Source: Dactylosporangium vinaceum (GTDB lineage: Bacteria; Actinomycetota; Actinomycetes; Mycobacteriales; Micromonosporaceae). Taken from it: a DNA stretch of 64,000 nt. Location of the stretch: the NCBI RefSeq assembly GCF_019904175.1, contig NZ_CP061913.1:7006001-7070000 (forward strand), given 5' to 3'. Below are positions 63,401 to 64,000 of the stretch, in pieces (within the stretch, counting starts at the first letter, position 1; every line of letters begins with the position of its first letter). Made by a program: the position numbers and the translations under genes. The notes under the pieces were generated by a model, which was not told the origin of the DNA, ran no database searches, and was given only the letters and a program-made list of their open reading frames with translations.

Positions 63401-64000
63401 CGGCGATGTGGTGCACGACGATCGTGACGATGTGCACCCGCGGCTCGAGGCCGAAGACCCACACCCGCACCGGCGCCTCGGCGGCCAGGTCGAACGCGTG
63501 GTCGCCGGCCGCCGCCAGCGCCGCCGGCAGATCCGCCGGGCCGACGTCGACGGCGCGCACCGCCGCGGTCCGGGTGCCGGGCGGGGCGATGCGCTGGCGG
63601 GCCCCGGCGGGGGTCTCCTCGACGGTGGTGCGCAGCGTCTCGTGCCGGTCGGTGAGGTCGCCGAAGGCGGCCCGCAGCGCGTCGACGTCGAGCTCGCCGG
63701 TGACGCGCAGCGAGGTGGCCATGTTGTACGTCGAGCCCGGCCCCAGCAGCCGGTGCAGGAACCACAGCCGCTGCTGGCCGAAGGAGAGCGGCACCGACTC
63801 CGGCCGGTCCCCCGCGACGAGCGGCGGGCGGTCGGTGCGCGCCCCGTCCCCGGTCTGCGGGTCGAGGCGGGCGGCGACACCGGCGACGGTCGGCGCCTCG
63901 AACAGGGCCCGCACCGTGAGCTCGACGCCGAACTCGGCCCGGACCCGGGCGACGAGCCGGGTCGCCAGCAGCGAGTGCCCGCCGAGGCCGAAGAAGTCGT
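57492..64000 (-). CDS. NRPS, 3' part: PCP, C-A-PCP, C-A-PCP (5' end outside window)
   Basis: 2169 codons visible; the gene enters from the right edge inside a carrier domain (FFGLGGHSLL at 63950-64000). Two complete modules follow. C domains have HHIAGDAWSM and HHVAGDAWSM. A domains have FTSGSSGTPKG or YTSGSSGTPKG, YGLTE, YDTGD and GK. PCPs have LGGHSLL. Both A domains give the same manual code, D-V-G-E-A-V-S-I-D-K, eight of ten identical to the ornithine code DVGEIGSIDK. No epimerisation domain is visible. The stop overlaps the GTG of the next NRPS gene, so the two proteins probably act in series. Confidence 0.93.
58430..58860 (-). repeat. Duplicated A-domain segment, copy in second module
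   Basis: Nearly identical DNA to 61570-62000, at a constant offset of about 3140 bp. It spans the A4-A5 specificity region (GFDVFVGDLARAL to SYGLTEATIDSTW). Boundaries are approximate. Confidence 0.7.
61570..62000 (-). repeat. Duplicated A-domain segment, copy in first module
   Basis: Partner of 58430-58860. The two copies differ mainly by scattered single bases, which indicates a recent module duplication or gene conversion. Confidence 0.7.

Overview
The window is very GC-rich DNA, with third codon positions almost always G or C. It has actinomycete-style GTG/TTG starts and 4-bp ATGA/GTGA gene overlaps, and it carries giant modular synthases. This points to a secondary-metabolite-producing actinomycete; the genus cannot be fixed from the sequence. 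Most of the window is one hybrid NRPS / type I PKS gene cluster with deoxysugar, methylation, carbamoylation and export functions. An arsenic-resistance island splits it in two. Both ends cut through synthase genes, so the cluster extends past both edges. No thioesterase, cluster-specific regulator or sugar nucleotidyltransferase is visible.

Layout. 1-25194 (minus): two collinear type I PKS genes. The first to be transcribed has three modules (KS-AT-KR-ACP, KS-AT-KR-ACP, KS-AT-DH-KR-ACP). The second shows KS-AT-DH-KR-ACP, KS-AT-KR-ACP and KS-AT before the left edge. Five AT domains look malonyl-specific and one methylmalonyl-specific. 25209-39542 (minus): three paralogous proteins, each a degenerate condensation-like domain fused to an adenylation domain and a carrier domain. 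Between them lie a DrrA/DrrB-type ABC exporter, an OleD-like glycosyltransferase, an FkbM methyltransferase, a sugar 3-ketoreductase and an unknown 160-aa protein. 39771-44662 (plus, divergent): NDP-hexose 2,3-dehydratase, Asp/Glu racemase, a truncated C-A-PCP protein with a cysteine-like code, and an MbtH-like protein.

44688-51132: the arsenic island. It holds arsC, an aquaporin, an ArsR-ArsC fusion, two more ArsR regulators, a tiny CCG-rich protein, an ArsN1/PAT-like acetyltransferase, a flavin monooxygenase with CCG motifs in its tail, and an MFS transporter. Three distinct inverted repeats sit at the three ArsR-type genes. 51085-64000 (minus): a 62-aa unknown protein, a carbamoyltransferase, a C-A-PCP-C NRPS, and the 3' part of a larger NRPS with two near-duplicate modules whose codes resemble ornithine.

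Working model (inference): NRPS proteins activate basic amino acids and aspartate. The free-standing C-like-A-PCP protein beside the first PKS could supply an acylated aminoacyl starter or a peptide to KS1. The PKS then extends it mostly with malonate, giving hydroxyls and a probable diene. Tailoring adds a 2-deoxysugar, an O-methyl and a carbamoyl group. The glycosyltransferase and ABC pair may serve self-protection. The ars genes form a separate detoxification module that may be unrelated to the product.
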